Source of the DNA: Spiroplasma sp. SV19 | GTDB lineage: Bacteria > Bacillota_I > Bacilli_A > Mycoplasmatales > Mycoplasmataceae | Assembly (NCBI RefSeq): GCF_030060925.1 | Contig: NZ_CP045455.1 | Location: forward strand, 620,001-684,000 | Reading direction: 5' to 3' | Length of the DNA: 64,000 nt | Shown: piece by piece, positions 52,100 to 63,868 of the stretch | Position numbering within the stretch: the stretch's first letter is position 1 | Layout of the letters: each line of letters opens with the position of its first letter | Program-made: the position numbers and the translations under genes | The notes under the pieces: generated by a model | Database searches by the model: none | What the model was told of the DNA's origin: nothing | What the model saw: the letters and a program-made list of their open reading frames with translations, nothing else

Positions 52100-52564
52100 T
52101 TTATGATAAACTTCATTATTGATAATTTTAAAACCACGATAAATTTGTTCTAATAAAATTAATCGACATAATTGATGCGGTAATGTTATTGCTCCAAAAC
52201 TTAATTGAAAAGCTACTTCAGTTTGTATTGCTGTGTTAAAACCATGACTACCACCAATAATAAACATTAACTTTGCCTTTTTAAAATGTTTGACATCTGC
52301 AATTAAAGCAGCAATTTTATCACTTGTTAATTGTTGACCATTAATATTTAATAATACTTTGTAATAATCGGGATAATCTAAAAGTTTTTTTGTAACTAAT
52401 GTTGTTTGTTCATTAATTGCTACTTGCTCATTTTTATTCGTAATTTCTTTTACTTCAATAAGCTCTATTTTGGCATAGTGTTTAGTTCGTTCTAAAAACA
52501 TTGCACAACCAGTTACTAAAAAGGGTTTATCTAACGAACCAACTGCTAAAATTTTAATATCCAT
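52097..52564 (-). CDS. rlmH: 23S rRNA (pseudouridine-1915-N3)-methyltransferase
   Basis: 155-residue SPOUT enzyme. The SAM-binding knot is in LMFIIGGSHGFN and the C-terminal FGAITLPHQLCRLILLEQIYRGFKIINNEVYHK, with the conserved YH. Its ATG shares a base with the stop of the upstream lipoprotein (TAATG). Confidence 0.96.
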   Translation of the reverse strand: MDIKILAVGSLDKPFLVTGCAMFLERTKHYAKIELIEVKEITNKNEQVAINEQTTLVTKKLLDYPDYYKVLLNINGQQLTSDKIAALIADVKHFKKAKLMFIIGGSHGFNTAIQTEVAFQLSFGAITLPHQLCRLILLEQIYRGFKIINNEVYHK

Positions 52565-53781
52565 TAATTGTATTGATCTGTTATTGAATCAACATTAATT
52601 TTTCATTTTAAATCAGGGAAGGCATAATCTGGTGATAATGATGGAAACTGTCCTTCTTTATCAACTTTTTTATCTTCGTCAGTTGTTAATGTTCCATCTT
52701 TATCACCTTGTTTAACATATCCTAAGGCAATCTTAATACTTGGATCAATTGGAAGCCCTGGAATTTGAAAATTATAGTCATGGTAATCATCATTTGTTAA
52801 TTTACTAAAATCATAAAAACCATAACTAAGAAAGAATCATTGGTGCGCATATGTTGGTTTATCCGTACTACTATTTGGGTCTTTATAAACCAAGTAATTA
52901 GCATAAGCAACTAATTTATCAATTGTAGCTGAAAAAGTAAAACGTTTATGTTCTCCTTGGAATTCAAAGCGAATTGTTACATCTGGAATTGTCACAGCAA
53001 TATAACGCGCTGATTGATAACCACGGTTTTCATCAACTTGGTTATACCCTTTATTATAATTGTTATTAGGATCATTCAACCAATCTAAAATTGTTGCAAC
53101 TGGCGATAAAGTTTTTAATGATGGTGGAGTATAAACTCCTTTCTTACTATTAGATCAAGTGTGCTCTTTTACTCAATCTTTATTTGATGTTTTTTCGGCA
53201 TTCCCAGTCATTGTCACTAAATTTTTATTATTAGGATCTTGAACCTTTTGATTTTCATTCGCAAGTAATGCTACTTGAGTATAATATGAATCATAACTAG
53301 TTGAATAATTAGTAAAAAATTCCGTTCATAATTTTTTTTGGTCAATTTTTTTTGTATTGTCAAAAGGATCACTACCATCTGTCTTTGCATTTGAAATAAT
53401 ATTATCTTTCTGTCCTTGTAATCCTGCAGCAATTTGATCAGATGTTCAGTTTGCTCCTTTTCCTGTTGTTTTACTATTGTCTTTTGTTAAATTCACTCCA
53501 GTTAAAAATGGAACAATAACATTACTAATTAAACCCATTCTTCCCTGTTGTAAACTATATTCATAAGGAGCCCCTGTTTCATCTTTTCCTGATTTTGTCG
53601 CATCATCAATTCCATCAACTGATTTTCCAGTTACAGTTGGGGCATGACTAAATTTTTGAGTTCCATTGTACACAAAAACCGACACCGGATTTCCTTGTGG
53701 TGCTGTATTACAAGCCACAACTGTCGTTGTCGTTGTTGTAATTAAAGTTGCTGCTGTAAAAAGTGATAATAATTTACGCAT
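52564..53781 (-). CDS. Surface lipoprotein, unrecognised family
   Basis: 405 residues. The signal peptide MRKLLSLFTAATLITTTTTT ends in VVAC, a lipobox, so the mature protein starts with a lipid-modified Cys. The rest is polar, Asn/Asp/Lys-rich, with beta-type stretches (VTIPDVTIRFEFQG). It is odd that a surface lipoprotein is joined to the housekeeping rlmH by a one-base overlap. It is probably a substrate-binding or host-contact protein; no motif decides. Confidence 0.7.
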
Positions 53782-53846
53782 TTTAGACCTCTTTTCCTAA
53801 GCGTTTATTTAATATAACTGCATCTGTTACTATCTAAAATGTTAAC

Positions 53847-55220
53847 CTAAATTTTAGAATTTTGCAAACCATAATCAGCAAATGAACCATGTTTTTTTAC
53901 AAATAATAATTCAACACTCCCCGTTGGTCCATTTCGATGTTTTGATAAAATTAATTGTGCTTTTTCAGTTTCCAGTGGCGTATCTAAGTTACTTGGATCA
54001 TGTGCCGCATAATAGTCTTCCCGAAATAAAAACATAATAATGTCAGCATCTTGTTCAATCGCTCCAGAGTCCCGTAAATCTGACATAATTGGTCGTTTAT
54101 CCTCTCGTTTTTCAACTGACCGTGATAACTGTGATAAACAAATAATTGGTACTTCTAATTCTCGGGCTAAAGCTTTTAATTGTCGCGAAATAGTTGAAAC
54201 TTCTTGCTGACGTGAATCACTAAAGTGTGTTCCTGTACTTAATAATTGTAAATAATCAATGACAACTAATCCAACTTCATTTTCGCGACATAATTTTCGA
54301 AGTTTTGATTGTAATTCAATAACTTTTAAACCAGGAGTGTCATCAATAAATAATTTAGTCTGTTTCAAAAAGTCCGCAGCCTTCGTAATATTTTCTCAAT
54401 CACGTGTTTGTAAACCTTTGCCGGTACGAACTTTTGCTGAATCTACGGTTGAATAACTCCCAATCATCCGTTGAATTAATTGTTCAGCGGGCATTTCAAC
54501 TGAAAAAATCGCAACCGCTTTTTTTGATTGTGCCGCTGATTTAACTGCAAAATTTAAAGCTAGTGCTGTTTTCCCCATTGATGGTCGAGCTGCTAAAATA
54601 ATAAAATCACCTTTTTGAAAACCTGATGTCATTCGATCCAAATCGCGAAAACCACTTGGACTACCTGTTAACATTTCACCAGAGTTTTCTAATAATTCAA
54701 TTTTTTGTAAAACCTTATCAACTTCATCAAATGATGTTTTAAATAAGTTTCCTTTTCGTTCTTTTTTTACATCTAAAATCTCTTTTTCTGCTTTACTAAC
54801 AACTTCATCAATTGGTTGATGAGTTTCAATTTCACGATGAATATTTTCAAGAACTGCTTTTAAACGACGTGAAGTAGTGTTTTTAATAATAATATCTAAA
54901 TACTCTGGCAAATTTGCATCAGTAGTATATGACTGAAATAAATCTGTTAAGAATTCAATCCCTCCAATTTTATTTAACATATTATTTTTTAACATGTAAT
55001 TACTTAATATCGTAATATTAATAGCTACTTTTGCCAAAAATTGTTCTTGTAACGCTTTAAAGATAACTTTATAATTCATTACTGTAAAATCTTCTTCTGT
55101 TAAAATTGAAAAAACTTCTTCTGCGGCAGCAATTGAATGAGCAATAATTGCCAAAACATTTTTTTCCGCATCATTAATAACATTAATTTTATTTAACTCT
55201 TTTTTACTTAAGTTATCCAT
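53847..55220 (-). CDS. dnaB: Replicative DNA helicase DnaB
   Basis: 457 residues. N-terminal DnaG-binding domain (residues 15-120), a linker, and a RecA-type ATPase domain: GFRDLDRMTSGFQKGDFIILAARPSMGKTALAL (Walker A), EVGLVVIDYLQLL (Walker B), and the late LRDSGAIEQDADIIMFLFRED. One TGA Trp splits it in a standard-code reading. It follows rplI as in many Firmicutes. Confidence 0.97.
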
Positions 55221-55223
55221 TAC

Positions 55224-55673
55224 CTAACTCTCCTTTTTATCAACCATTACTTTCAAAGTTGCAACTAAATTAGGGGCCAATTTAATTTTTAAATAGTGTA
55301 ACCCAAAACTTGTTAAATTATTATTATCAATAAATTTCTTCTTATCAACTTTTAAATTAAATTCTTTTGCTAAGCGGTCTTCAATTTGAGTTAATGAGAT
55401 TGAACCAAAAATTTTATTATCATGAACTTTTAATTTAAAATTTAATGTCAATTGTTCTAAAGCTGCTTTTAATTCTTCTAATGTTGCTTTAGTAACTGCT
55501 GCTTGCGCTTCTTGTTCAGACAAAACAGTATTTAACCTTGCTAAGTTAGCTGGCGTTGTTGGAATCGCAAATCCTTCTTTGATTAAATAATTTTTAGCAT
55601 AACCATCCGAAACTTCAATAACATCATTAATTTTGCCTTTTCCTTTAACATCTTTAATTAAAATAACTTTCAT
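55224..55673 (-). CDS. rplI: 50S ribosomal protein L9
   Basis: 149 residues, [18 protein letters not shown]... [12 protein letters not shown] at the start and a C-terminal domain ending [12 protein letters not shown]. The second of two adjacent ATGs (55673) is used because AGGTG is better spaced; the first differs by one residue. dnaB starts 4 bases later. Confidence 0.95.
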   Translation of the reverse strand: MKVILIKDVKGKGKINDVIEVSDGYAKNYLIKEGFAIPTTPANLARLNTVLSEQEAQAAVTKATLEELKAALEQLTLNFKLKVHDNKIFGSISLTQIEDRLAKEFNLKVDKKKFIDNNNLTSFGLHYLKIKLAPNLVATLKVMVDKKES

Positions 55674-55741
55674 CATAATCACCTATTATCCATTATATAG
55701 GAAAACTATCTTAAAAAAAGACCTCTTTTATCATTTTAAAA

Positions 55742-55777
55742 AAGGATAATAAAAAACGAATAAGACAATTCGTTTTT
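55742..55777 (-). terminator. Terminator after the unknown gene at 55776-56702
   Basis: Stem AAAAACGAAT/ATTCGTTTTT, partly in the stop region, followed by a T-rich tail on the minus strand. Confidence 0.75.
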
Positions 55778-56702
55778 AACCAATATCTAATAAATATAAA
55801 CACAAAACCGCTTTTTTAAAAACCTTATCTAAGCGTTTTTCTGCATCAGGATCTTCTTGGTATGTTAATGAATTACGATATTTTGTATGTTGTAAAAAAC
55901 TAAAAATATCATATTCTAACTTAGGATTAAATTCCTTAATTTCTGCTCGTTTCTCTTCCAACAATGGTAGTAATTTATTCAACACCGTTAACTTTGCACT
56001 AATATCACCATTATTAGCAAAATACTCCGTAAAGATTGCTTCCTTATTAATTCTTTCTTCATCATTATCATTATCAAATGATTGTTTTGACGTAAACCCT
56101 GGTTTTCTTCTTAACTTTCTGTTACTACCTAAATGATTTTCTTTTACCCCAAAACGTTTAACTTTGTAACCATTACTAATTGTGTCAACAACTTCAATTC
56201 CAAATCAATCTAACAATTCATGAATTTTAGTTGGGTAACTATCAAAAGCAAGTGACTTATAATTATTTAAAGCATTAATAGTTGGACCATCGGTTTGGGT
56301 TGATAAATTAACAACATTTAAACTATATTCACAAAACTTTAACAATTCTGAATCTTCAACAAAAAAAGTATCAATTTGATTGTAAATTACATCATAATTT
56401 TTTTGCTCTTTTTTCTGTTCTGGTTTCTTATTTAAGTCTAATTCTAAATCATTAATTAAATCAATACTATAACTTTCTTTGATAATTCCTAATTCGCGTA
56501 AGGTGCTATTTATTTCCAAATTAATGTTAAAAAAAATAATTGCTTTATCAACATTCATTCCAAATAATTTAGTTGACGAATTATCTAATGATGACTTAAT
56601 AAATTGATCATTGACCATCACTGACCAATCAGATAAAATTTCTTTAAAATTTGTTAAAAAATACGCATATCTTTCATTTTCATTTTTATCAAAAATTGAC
56701 AT
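55776..56702 (-). CDS. Hypothetical protein, unrecognised
   Basis: 308 residues, soluble, mostly helical and charged. Starts MSIFDKNENERYAYFLTNFK; a Lys/Glu/Gln-rich middle (NKKPEQKKEQKN) separates two possible domains. It is separated from rplI by a terminator on one side and faces the tRNA genes on the other. No family is recognised; by position it may be a mollicute-specific replication- or translation-linked protein (guess). Confidence 0.6.
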
Positions 56703-56852
56703 ACTTCACCCCTGATTATATCTTTTACTTCTACATTATATATATTATAACAAAAAAACAGAATTAATTAAAGGGCTTGCTCGTAAAACTTTTAAAAGAA
56801 CCCCAATTGCTTATTAACTATTTTCCCATAAAAGCAATTTTTTACAAATTAA

Positions 56853-56884
56853 AAAACATATCAATTGGAATCTTGATATGTTTT
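56853..56884 (-). terminator. Terminator of the tRNA pair
   Basis: 12-bp stem AAAACATATCAA/TTGATATGTTTT downstream of tRNA-Ala on the minus strand with a TTTTTTAATT tail. Confidence 0.75.
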
Positions 56885-56921
56885 ATTTATTGTTTATTTT
56901 TTAAATTAAATATACTTGAAA

Positions 56922-56997
56922 TGGTGGACCCGAACGGGATCGAACCGTCGACCCCCTGCGTGCAAGGCAGGTGCTCTCCCAGCTGAGCTACGGGCCC
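56922..56997 (-). tRNA. tRNA-Ala (anticodon TGC)
   Basis: 76-nt cloverleaf on the minus strand. Acceptor GGGCCCG pairs with CGGGTCC (one G-T pair), the D-arm is GCTCAGCTGGGAGAGC, the anticodon stem CCTGC/GCAGG holds CTTGCAC, and the T-arm contains GGTTCGATCCC; the encoded CCA end is present. It is 16 nt after tRNA-Ile, as in many bacteria, but here not inside an rRNA operon. Confidence 0.97.
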
Positions 56998-57013
56998 AAA
57001 ATTAGATAAAAAA

Positions 57014-57090
<77 letters not shown>

Positions 57091-57102
57091 AAAACCTAAA
57101 TC

Positions 57103-57132
57103 ATTATAACATTAATTTTATTTAAAAAACAA
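57103..57132 (-). promoter_or_regulatory. Promoter of the tRNA pair
   Basis: Minus-strand TTGTTT, 18-nt spacer, TATAAT; the -10 is 12 nt before tRNA-Ile. Confidence 0.65.
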
Positions 57133-57228
57133 CTATAAAACCAAAATATTTTAAAAAAATAATAAAAACAATTTTGAAAGTCCTCCTCTGATTTAATTAA
57201 AAATGTTAAGATACTATTGAAATTAAAA

Positions 57229-57252
57229 AAGAAGTAATTTAAATCACTTCTT
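57229..57252 (-). terminator. Terminator after the proline-rich protein gene
   Basis: Stem AAGAAGT/ACTTCTT overlapping the stop codon with a TTTTTTAATTT tail on the minus strand. Confidence 0.7.
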
Positions 57253-58399
57253 ATTTTACAATTGGTTCTAAGTCTTCAATATCATTAACATTGTCACGAT
57301 TTGTTTTTTTACGAGTTTGTTTTTCTAACTTAGCTTGCAACTTTGCTGCTTTTAATTCCTCTTTTGCTAACCGTTTTGTTTCTTTCTTTGACATTTCTGG
57401 ATGATGGTTAAAATCTTCATCATTAATAAAACTAAAGAAATCATCATCACTTAAATCAATTGGTTTTACTGGTGTTTGTGGTTGTGATGCATTTTGATTT
57501 ACAAAAACTGGATTTGTAACAAAAGCTTGTTCATAATATTCTGGATTTCCTGATGTAGTTTGATTTTGATTTGGTTGTTGTTCTGAAGGTAAACCTTGTT
57601 GAACAAACGTCTGAGGTATTGGTGTATTGCCAACAGGTGACTCAGTTCCTTGTTGTTCTAACAATGGTTTATCTGCAGTAACTGCCGGAACAGCATTATA
57701 TTGTTCTTGTACAGTAATAGGTGCAACTGTTCCTGCCTGCTCTGTTTGCAACGGTGCAGATTGATGTTCAGATTTAACATCATTAACATTGGCAACAACC
57801 GTTGCTGTTTTTAGCCCATTATTTTCGGCATTAAATCCCTGCTTGCTTTGTTGATGATCATTATCTTCAACATCATTCTTTTTTAAATCATCATCTCTCC
57901 TACTGCCCTGATACTTTTTTTCCGAAGAATCTTTTCTATGATATTCTTCTTCTGGATGTTCATTATAACCACCATGACCACAAGCACATCCTCCCCCACA
58001 ACTATTTTGTGATCAGTTGTTTGGATACATTCCATGATACATTCCTGGGTACATTCCCATTGGTGGGACTGGTGGCATCATTGGATAATACGGATATGGC
58101 GCTGGTGCCGGTGCTGATTGTTGCATTGGCGCTGGTTGTTGAATAAAAAAGACTTGTGGCGAAGCACCACTAGTGGCAGGATACGGGGTAACAACTTGTT
58201 GTGGCGGTGTTGAATATTGTGGTACTGTTGATACTGCTGGATAACTATTTGTTGCTGAAATTGGTGGTGACAACATTAGTGTACTAATAAACACTTCAGC
58301 ATCACGTCGACTTCTAAATAATGCAATTTCACTGTTGGTATCATGTGACTTCACTAAATATCCTTCTTCATTTGGTAAGATATAAAAGCCATTATTCAT
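57251..58399 (-). CDS. Proline/glutamine-rich low-complexity protein
   Basis: 382 residues. Residues 1-43 form a small ordered start (FYILPNEEGYLVKSHDTNSE...). Then a Pro/Gln/Met/Tyr-rich segment ends YPMMPPVPPMGMYPGMYHGM, followed by CGGGCACGHGG, a Cys/His cluster that could bind metal. The C-terminal half is polar (Gln/Asn/Pro) with a final Lys-rich coil. The composition resembles proline-rich cytoskeletal or attachment-organelle proteins of mycoplasmas, but I see no sequence signature. An extended -10 (TGCTATAAT) lies upstream. Confidence 0.7.
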
Positions 58400-58543
58400 T
58401 ACTACACCTCATTTACCCTATCTTCTACCCATACTTTATTAAGTATATTATAGCATAAAAAAAAGTAAATAATATATAGTATCATATTTATTTTTTTATT
58501 AATAGATTATTGCTTTAAAAACTAAAAATTAATTATTCTAAAT

Positions 58544-61500
58544 TTAAGTTAACTCCTCTATTCTTTTTAAAACTCGATTAATTACTTTCTTTTGATTTCC
58601 TTTTCACCATTGTAACGATGAAATTCGTTCAAATTTTCAATCATTACTTTCTAAAATTGATTGTCGCCAAATATCTCGAGCCCGATCCATTGGTTTAGAA
58701 TGATATGCATGGCCATCACACTCAATTGCTAACACAAAACTATTCGTTGTTTTATCCTTAATTCCCAAATCAATCCGAAAACCAGATTGTTTCACTTGGG
58801 GAATGATTTCAAATCTTTCTGTGTTTAAATGAAGCTTCAACTGAGTATAAATTTCTTCTTCTAAAATACTATCCATTTGTTGATAATGATTCTCATTGTC
58901 ATATTCTATCAGATATTTACTTCAAATTGATTGAAAAATCTCATCATCTAACTTGGATGATTGCAAATAATCAACATAATTAATATAATCAGCAAATACT
59001 TTTGCACCTTCTTTTAGATTTGAAATATCATAACCAAAATCAGAGCCATTAATTGATTTTACAACAATAATTTTTTTAATAGCTCGCGAAACCGCAACAT
59101 TAATTCGATTTTCACCATTTGCTTTATTAATAGGACCAAAGTTTCGTTTCAAACGACCTGTAACATTATCTTTTGCAAACGCAACTGAAAAGATAATAAT
59201 ATCTCTTTCATCTCCTTGCACTTCTTCAAGATTTTTCACAAATAGACATTTATTAATATCTGATTTACCACTCATTTCTCATTCAACTAATGGATCATTT
59301 ATTTTTTCTAATTTATCCAAAATTAAATTTGCCTGATTTTTATTAAAAGCAACAACTCCGATTGTCTCATTGTTTTTTCTATTATCTAAAATATGAAGGA
59401 CCTCTTGCACAACAGCATTTGCTTCAACTTCATTCGTTTGATTAATTCATTTTCCATCAACATTCCGAACTTCAATTGCATTTTGTTTATTATGAGGTTT
59501 TTCACAAACTATTAGTTTTCCTTCATAAAATATTTTATTAGAAAATTCAATTAACTCACGGTTTTCTGAACGATAATGATAATTCAACATTTCTTTTGCA
59601 AAGAAAATAGTCGCAAATTCTAGTAGTGATGAATACTCACTAGCTTTAAATTCATCAATATCATCTTCTTCATCATCATAATCATCAAGATTTTTCATAA
59701 AAAAATTTGATGGTTGTAATTGTTTGCCATCCCCTGCCACAATAACTTTTTGACCACGATTCATTAAACTAATACCTCGTTCTAAAAAGATTTGTGATGC
59801 TTCATCAAAAATCACATAGTCAATACTTCCTTTTTTATTTGGAAATAGTGTTATTCCACCTTCAATTGAAGAAATAATAATTGGAAAAATTTCAGAAATA
59901 AAGACTTTATATGTCTCCATAATTTTTTTAAGTGTTGGTAATCTTTTACTATTTTCTATTAAATTTCTAAATTTTGCATACAATTTTGGATATTCCTGAC
60001 TTAAAATTTCAATGTTAAATATTGCATGTTTTGCAAATTTTATATGTAAATTTTTTAAATCTAGTTCCTGTTTTTCTTTAATTAATTTTTTATATTCAAC
60101 TTTTCAATCCATTTCTTCTAATTTAAAAACATCTAAATAATTAGGTTCAAATTTTTTTAAACCAATACATTTTAATAGATGTTCTAAATTAAGTTTATTA
60201 ATTTTTAAAAGATTACGAGTATCTTTTATTTCATTATCAAAACTTGTAGAATACTTATTTACTCATTTTTCCCCAGATATTGATATTCATTTATAAATTC
60301 ATCAAATAATGAAAATTCTGAATTTAGCGTATTACTATTATAATATTTTTTTACTTTTCTTTTATTTCAAAAACTAACTTTATTTCTTAATTTATTTGTT
60401 AAATAGTATTGAACAATAACTAACTCTCTGTCTGTAACAGCATTCCAATTAAAATTTACTATTTTTTTAAAACTTGTAAAATTTTTAACAATCTTGCTTT
60501 TTGCTAAAAGATAATCATAATAATCACTTGCTTGAAAATATGTTTTAATTTCTTGATATTGTTCATCAAAATTATTTAATAAAATATTGCTAAAAATTTT
60601 ATAATCTTTTACTTTAGTAACAATTTCATCTGAAACTTTACCACTATATTTTGTTAAATCATTAATATACATTTGTGCATCAGCAGTTGCTAAAACATCA
60701 TGAAAATTACTAATCTTGTTTAATAAATTACTAATTTTTGCTGAAATATCTATTGTTGGTTTAACTGATTGTGAACTTCACATTATTAAAGAAGAAAAAC
60801 TTTTTCGTAATTGATTAATAAACAATTTTTTATCATTTTTTAAATCATAAATTAATAAAGCAAAGGTCTGAAAATGTTTTAGTCTATTATAAACAACTTC
60901 TGTTGCAACTCTTTTTTCGGCACAAAAAAGAGCTTTTTTACTATTACTTAAAATATTAATTAACAAATTAACAATCGTCTGTGATTTTCCTGTTCCAGGT
61001 GGGCCATTAATAACAAGGTTCTTTTTTAAAGCTGATGAAATCGCTAATTTTTGCGAAAAATCTAATTCTGAAATTTGAACAATTTCGCCCATTGCTTTAA
61101 TTGGATTATAATTTTTATCAACAGAATCCCTATTACTTAATTGGTTTTCTAATTCATTAAAATATTCTTCTGAATTTTCTCAATTATCTAAATCATGAAT
61201 TAATTCTGCACTTTCAGTTTTATAAAATCCAATTAAAGCACTAAAGGCTAAAGTTGTAACAATATTTTCTCCTTTCCGTTTTAATGTTGTTAATGACTCC
61301 GACTTAAACGGAAATTTCATAAGTTCGAATTCTTCTGTAAATTCTAAATTTGGAAAATCAATCCCTAATTTTTCACGAAAAATTTTAAGCATTAAATCAT
61401 ATTTATTTTTAATAATTTCAAAAATTGAACTATTGTCATTTTCATCATTTTCAAGTTCTTCAATCTCTTTTGTTAAATCTATCTTTAAAAAATATCCTAA

Positions 61501-62055
61501 TCTGCTTAATAAATTAATATTTGGATTAATAGTTTGATCTCAATTGATAACAAATTTATTACTTAACTGTTCAACCATAACATTAAAAAAGAATAATGGT
61601 CCCCGGTAATAATCTAATTTATTGTTTTCATCATAATATGTCCCTGATACAAAAGGAAACCCAATTTTCAAATGTGAAATTCCCGTTTCTCGAAGCGACT
61701 CAGCATTAGTTCTACTTAATTTAAGTAATTTATTATATAATTCATTTTTTCTTCAACGAATATATTCATTAATATCATCATTAACATCTATTTTATTATT
61801 TTTTTCATAAATTTTATCTGTTTCATAATCTGTTAAAATTGATAAATTAGGCTTTAAATCAGTATTCTTATTTAAAAAATTTAATGATACATTTCCTTTC
61901 ATTAGTAATTCTTGAAATAAGTTTTGATTTCCTAAATAATTTTTAATTTCAAACAAATCAATAACTCTAAAAGATTGGCGTTTTAAATCCACAAAATTTG
62001 CTAAACTATTTTTACTTCTTGCTACAACACGTTCTTTAATCTCTTGTATGTTCAT
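58544..62055 (-). pseudogene. SF1 helicase with C-terminal Vsr-like nuclease (DUF4011 helicase type), frameshifted
   Basis: About 1,170 residues in total. N-terminal part (62055-60259, 598 residues) has Walker A LVINGPPGTGKSQTIVNLL and then FCAEKRVATEVVYNRL, typical of DUF4011-type helicases. The frame ends at TAA 60259; a one-base shift at the run CTGGGGAAAAA (near 60270) restores it (QYLG-EKWVNKY). The rest has motif II YVIFDEASQ, GDGKQLQP, LNYHYRSENRE, FVKNLEEVQGDERDIIIFS and NVAVSRA. The last 110 residues are a Vsr/MTES_1575-like nuclease with SGFRIDLGI, AIECDGHAYHS and a final RISSLQWWKG. Proteins of this build occur among anti-phage helicase-nucleases. It may be broken or a sequencing error. 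Confidence 0.85.
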
Positions 62056-62120
62056 TTATAACCTCTTCCTAAATAAATAAATTTGCAATCTACTAATATT
62101 ATTATTTCATAAATTTAAAA

Positions 62121-62157
62121 TTATTAAAATAAAAAGAAAGATAAAAATTATCTTTCT
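62121..62157 (-). terminator. Terminator after truA
   Basis: Stem AGAAAGATAA/TTATCTTTCT (62135-62157) and a TTTTTATTTTAATAA tail on the minus strand; it ends the ecfA-ecfT-truA transcript. Confidence 0.8.
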
Positions 62158-62898
62158 CTAATACTTAATTTTTTTTAAACATAAACCATACGGCTTTGCA
62201 CAATATTTTGTTGTTTGGCCAACTGGGGGATGTTTTAAATTATTTTGTAATTGTTCTAAACTAATTTTACCCCAGTAGCACGCTAAAATATTCTGTGTTA
62301 GCATTCGAATTTGATAGCGAATGAACCCTTTTGCAATGAAATGGAACTCAATTTTTTTTGCTTTGTTCCGCTTAACATAAATTTTATTAATTGTGCGACA
62401 AGTAGTAATTTCTTCACCTACTTTTACTCCTGAAAAATAAGCAAAGTTATGTTCACCAACAAACACTTGACTAATTTGCTGCAATTTTTTAATATTCAAC
62501 AATTCATCAACTTTTAATTCATGCCGATGATTAAACAAATCATAAGCGTGATCATTAATCGTATAAACATACTCTTTTAATTTTGTTGTGCGCACACTAA
62601 AGTTCTCAGCAACTACTTGATAACCTTTAATATTAATATTGATTGGCAAACTTTTACTAATTGTTTTAATAAAAAACGCCACGTTTCGTGGTTGAAAAGG
62701 AATCTTAACTAAGACTTTTTGATCACAAGCATGAACACCAGCATCAGTTTTACTAGCTCCTAATGTTCAAATTGGTTGCTGGCAAATGTCAAAAAATGCT
62801 TTTTCCAATTCACCTTGAATTGTTTTAGCATTTTTCTGTTTAACTCAACCACTATAATCATAACCATCGTATTCAAGTGTTAATAATAATGATAACAT
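62158..62898 (-). CDS. truA: tRNA pseudouridine(38-40) synthase
   Basis: 246 residues; modifies uridines in the anticodon arm. The catalytic Asp is in LGASKTDAGVHA (usual RTDAGVHA, here KTDAGVHA). Start LLLTLEYDGYDYSGW, then FHFIAKGFIRYQIRM late in the protein. The ATG at 62898 shares a base with the ecfT stop (TAATG), with AGGA upstream. Several Trp are TGA. Confidence 0.95.
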
Positions 62899-63863
62899 TA
62901 TCATCCTAAAACAAAATTATCAATATGAGGAATGCGAATTTGTAAAAATCCTGTTGGAATTTTACCAAATGTTCATCCATTTGTGCCTCAATATCAAACC
63001 TCGTAAAAAGTTTGATATTGTCCCATCGTAACTGATTGGGCAATAATAATACTTGCAATTCCAACCCCAAAAATAAATAATAAAATATCAGGAAAATGGA
63101 CACGATAATGACGATAGCGTGTTCTTTTAGCATGTGGGTCATAACCACGAGCATCCATTGCATAAGCTAAATCTTCTGCTTTTTGAAAAGCTGATACTAA
63201 TAATGGAATAATTAGAGCTGTTGTTGACTTAATTTTATCTTTAAAATGTCCATTCCGAAAATCTACCCCTCGCGAAGCTTGGGCCTTCATAATCCGTCCC
63301 GCCTCTTCGATTAATGTTGGAATCATACGCAATGCAATTGAAATAATTGTTGATAAAATATGAACAGGAAAACGAACTAATTTTAAAGGACTTAATAAAT
63401 CTTCTAATGCTAATGTTAAATCTAATGGTTGTGTTGTTGCTGTTAAAATTGTTGTAATTAAAATCATTAAATAAATCCGAGAAGCCATATATAACGCGTT
63501 AAAAACAGCTTTTTCAGAAAAGGCAAATCAACTCTTTCCCCCAGGTGCGGAAGGACCAGTTGCCGTTGCTTTTCCACCTCAATGTCAACCAATATAACCG
63601 TCAGTTACTAAAAAACAGTTAATTAATAATAAAACAACAAACATAAATAAGATTGGTTTTAATAACGATACTAACAAACGTGGTGGTAATTTTGCTAAAA
63701 AGAACAACGTAAAGATGGTTAACCCTAGAATTGCATAACCAGTAAATCCCGTTGAAAAAAAGATTGATACCATTAATGATAACAACATAAATAGTTTTAC
63801 CCGTGGATCCATCCGGTGGACAACGGAATTATAGGCAATATAACGTCCAAATGATAAGCGCAT
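62898..63863 (-). CDS. ecfT: ECF transporter transmembrane subunit EcfT
   Basis: Membrane energy-coupling protein shared by vitamin uptake systems; 321 residues, about six membrane segments. The coupling motifs with Ala-Arg-Gly are QASRGVDF and DARGYDP. An N-terminal HRMDPRVKL is typical of the family. It starts five bases after the ecfA stop and ends in a stop shared with truA. A TGA Trp occurs in the last codon. Confidence 0.95.
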
Positions 63864-63868
63864 CTTTT

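Noticed and set aside
56777-56986. Plus-strand frame across the tRNA-Ala gene.
   Set aside because: Its end runs antisense through the tRNA; no ribosome site.
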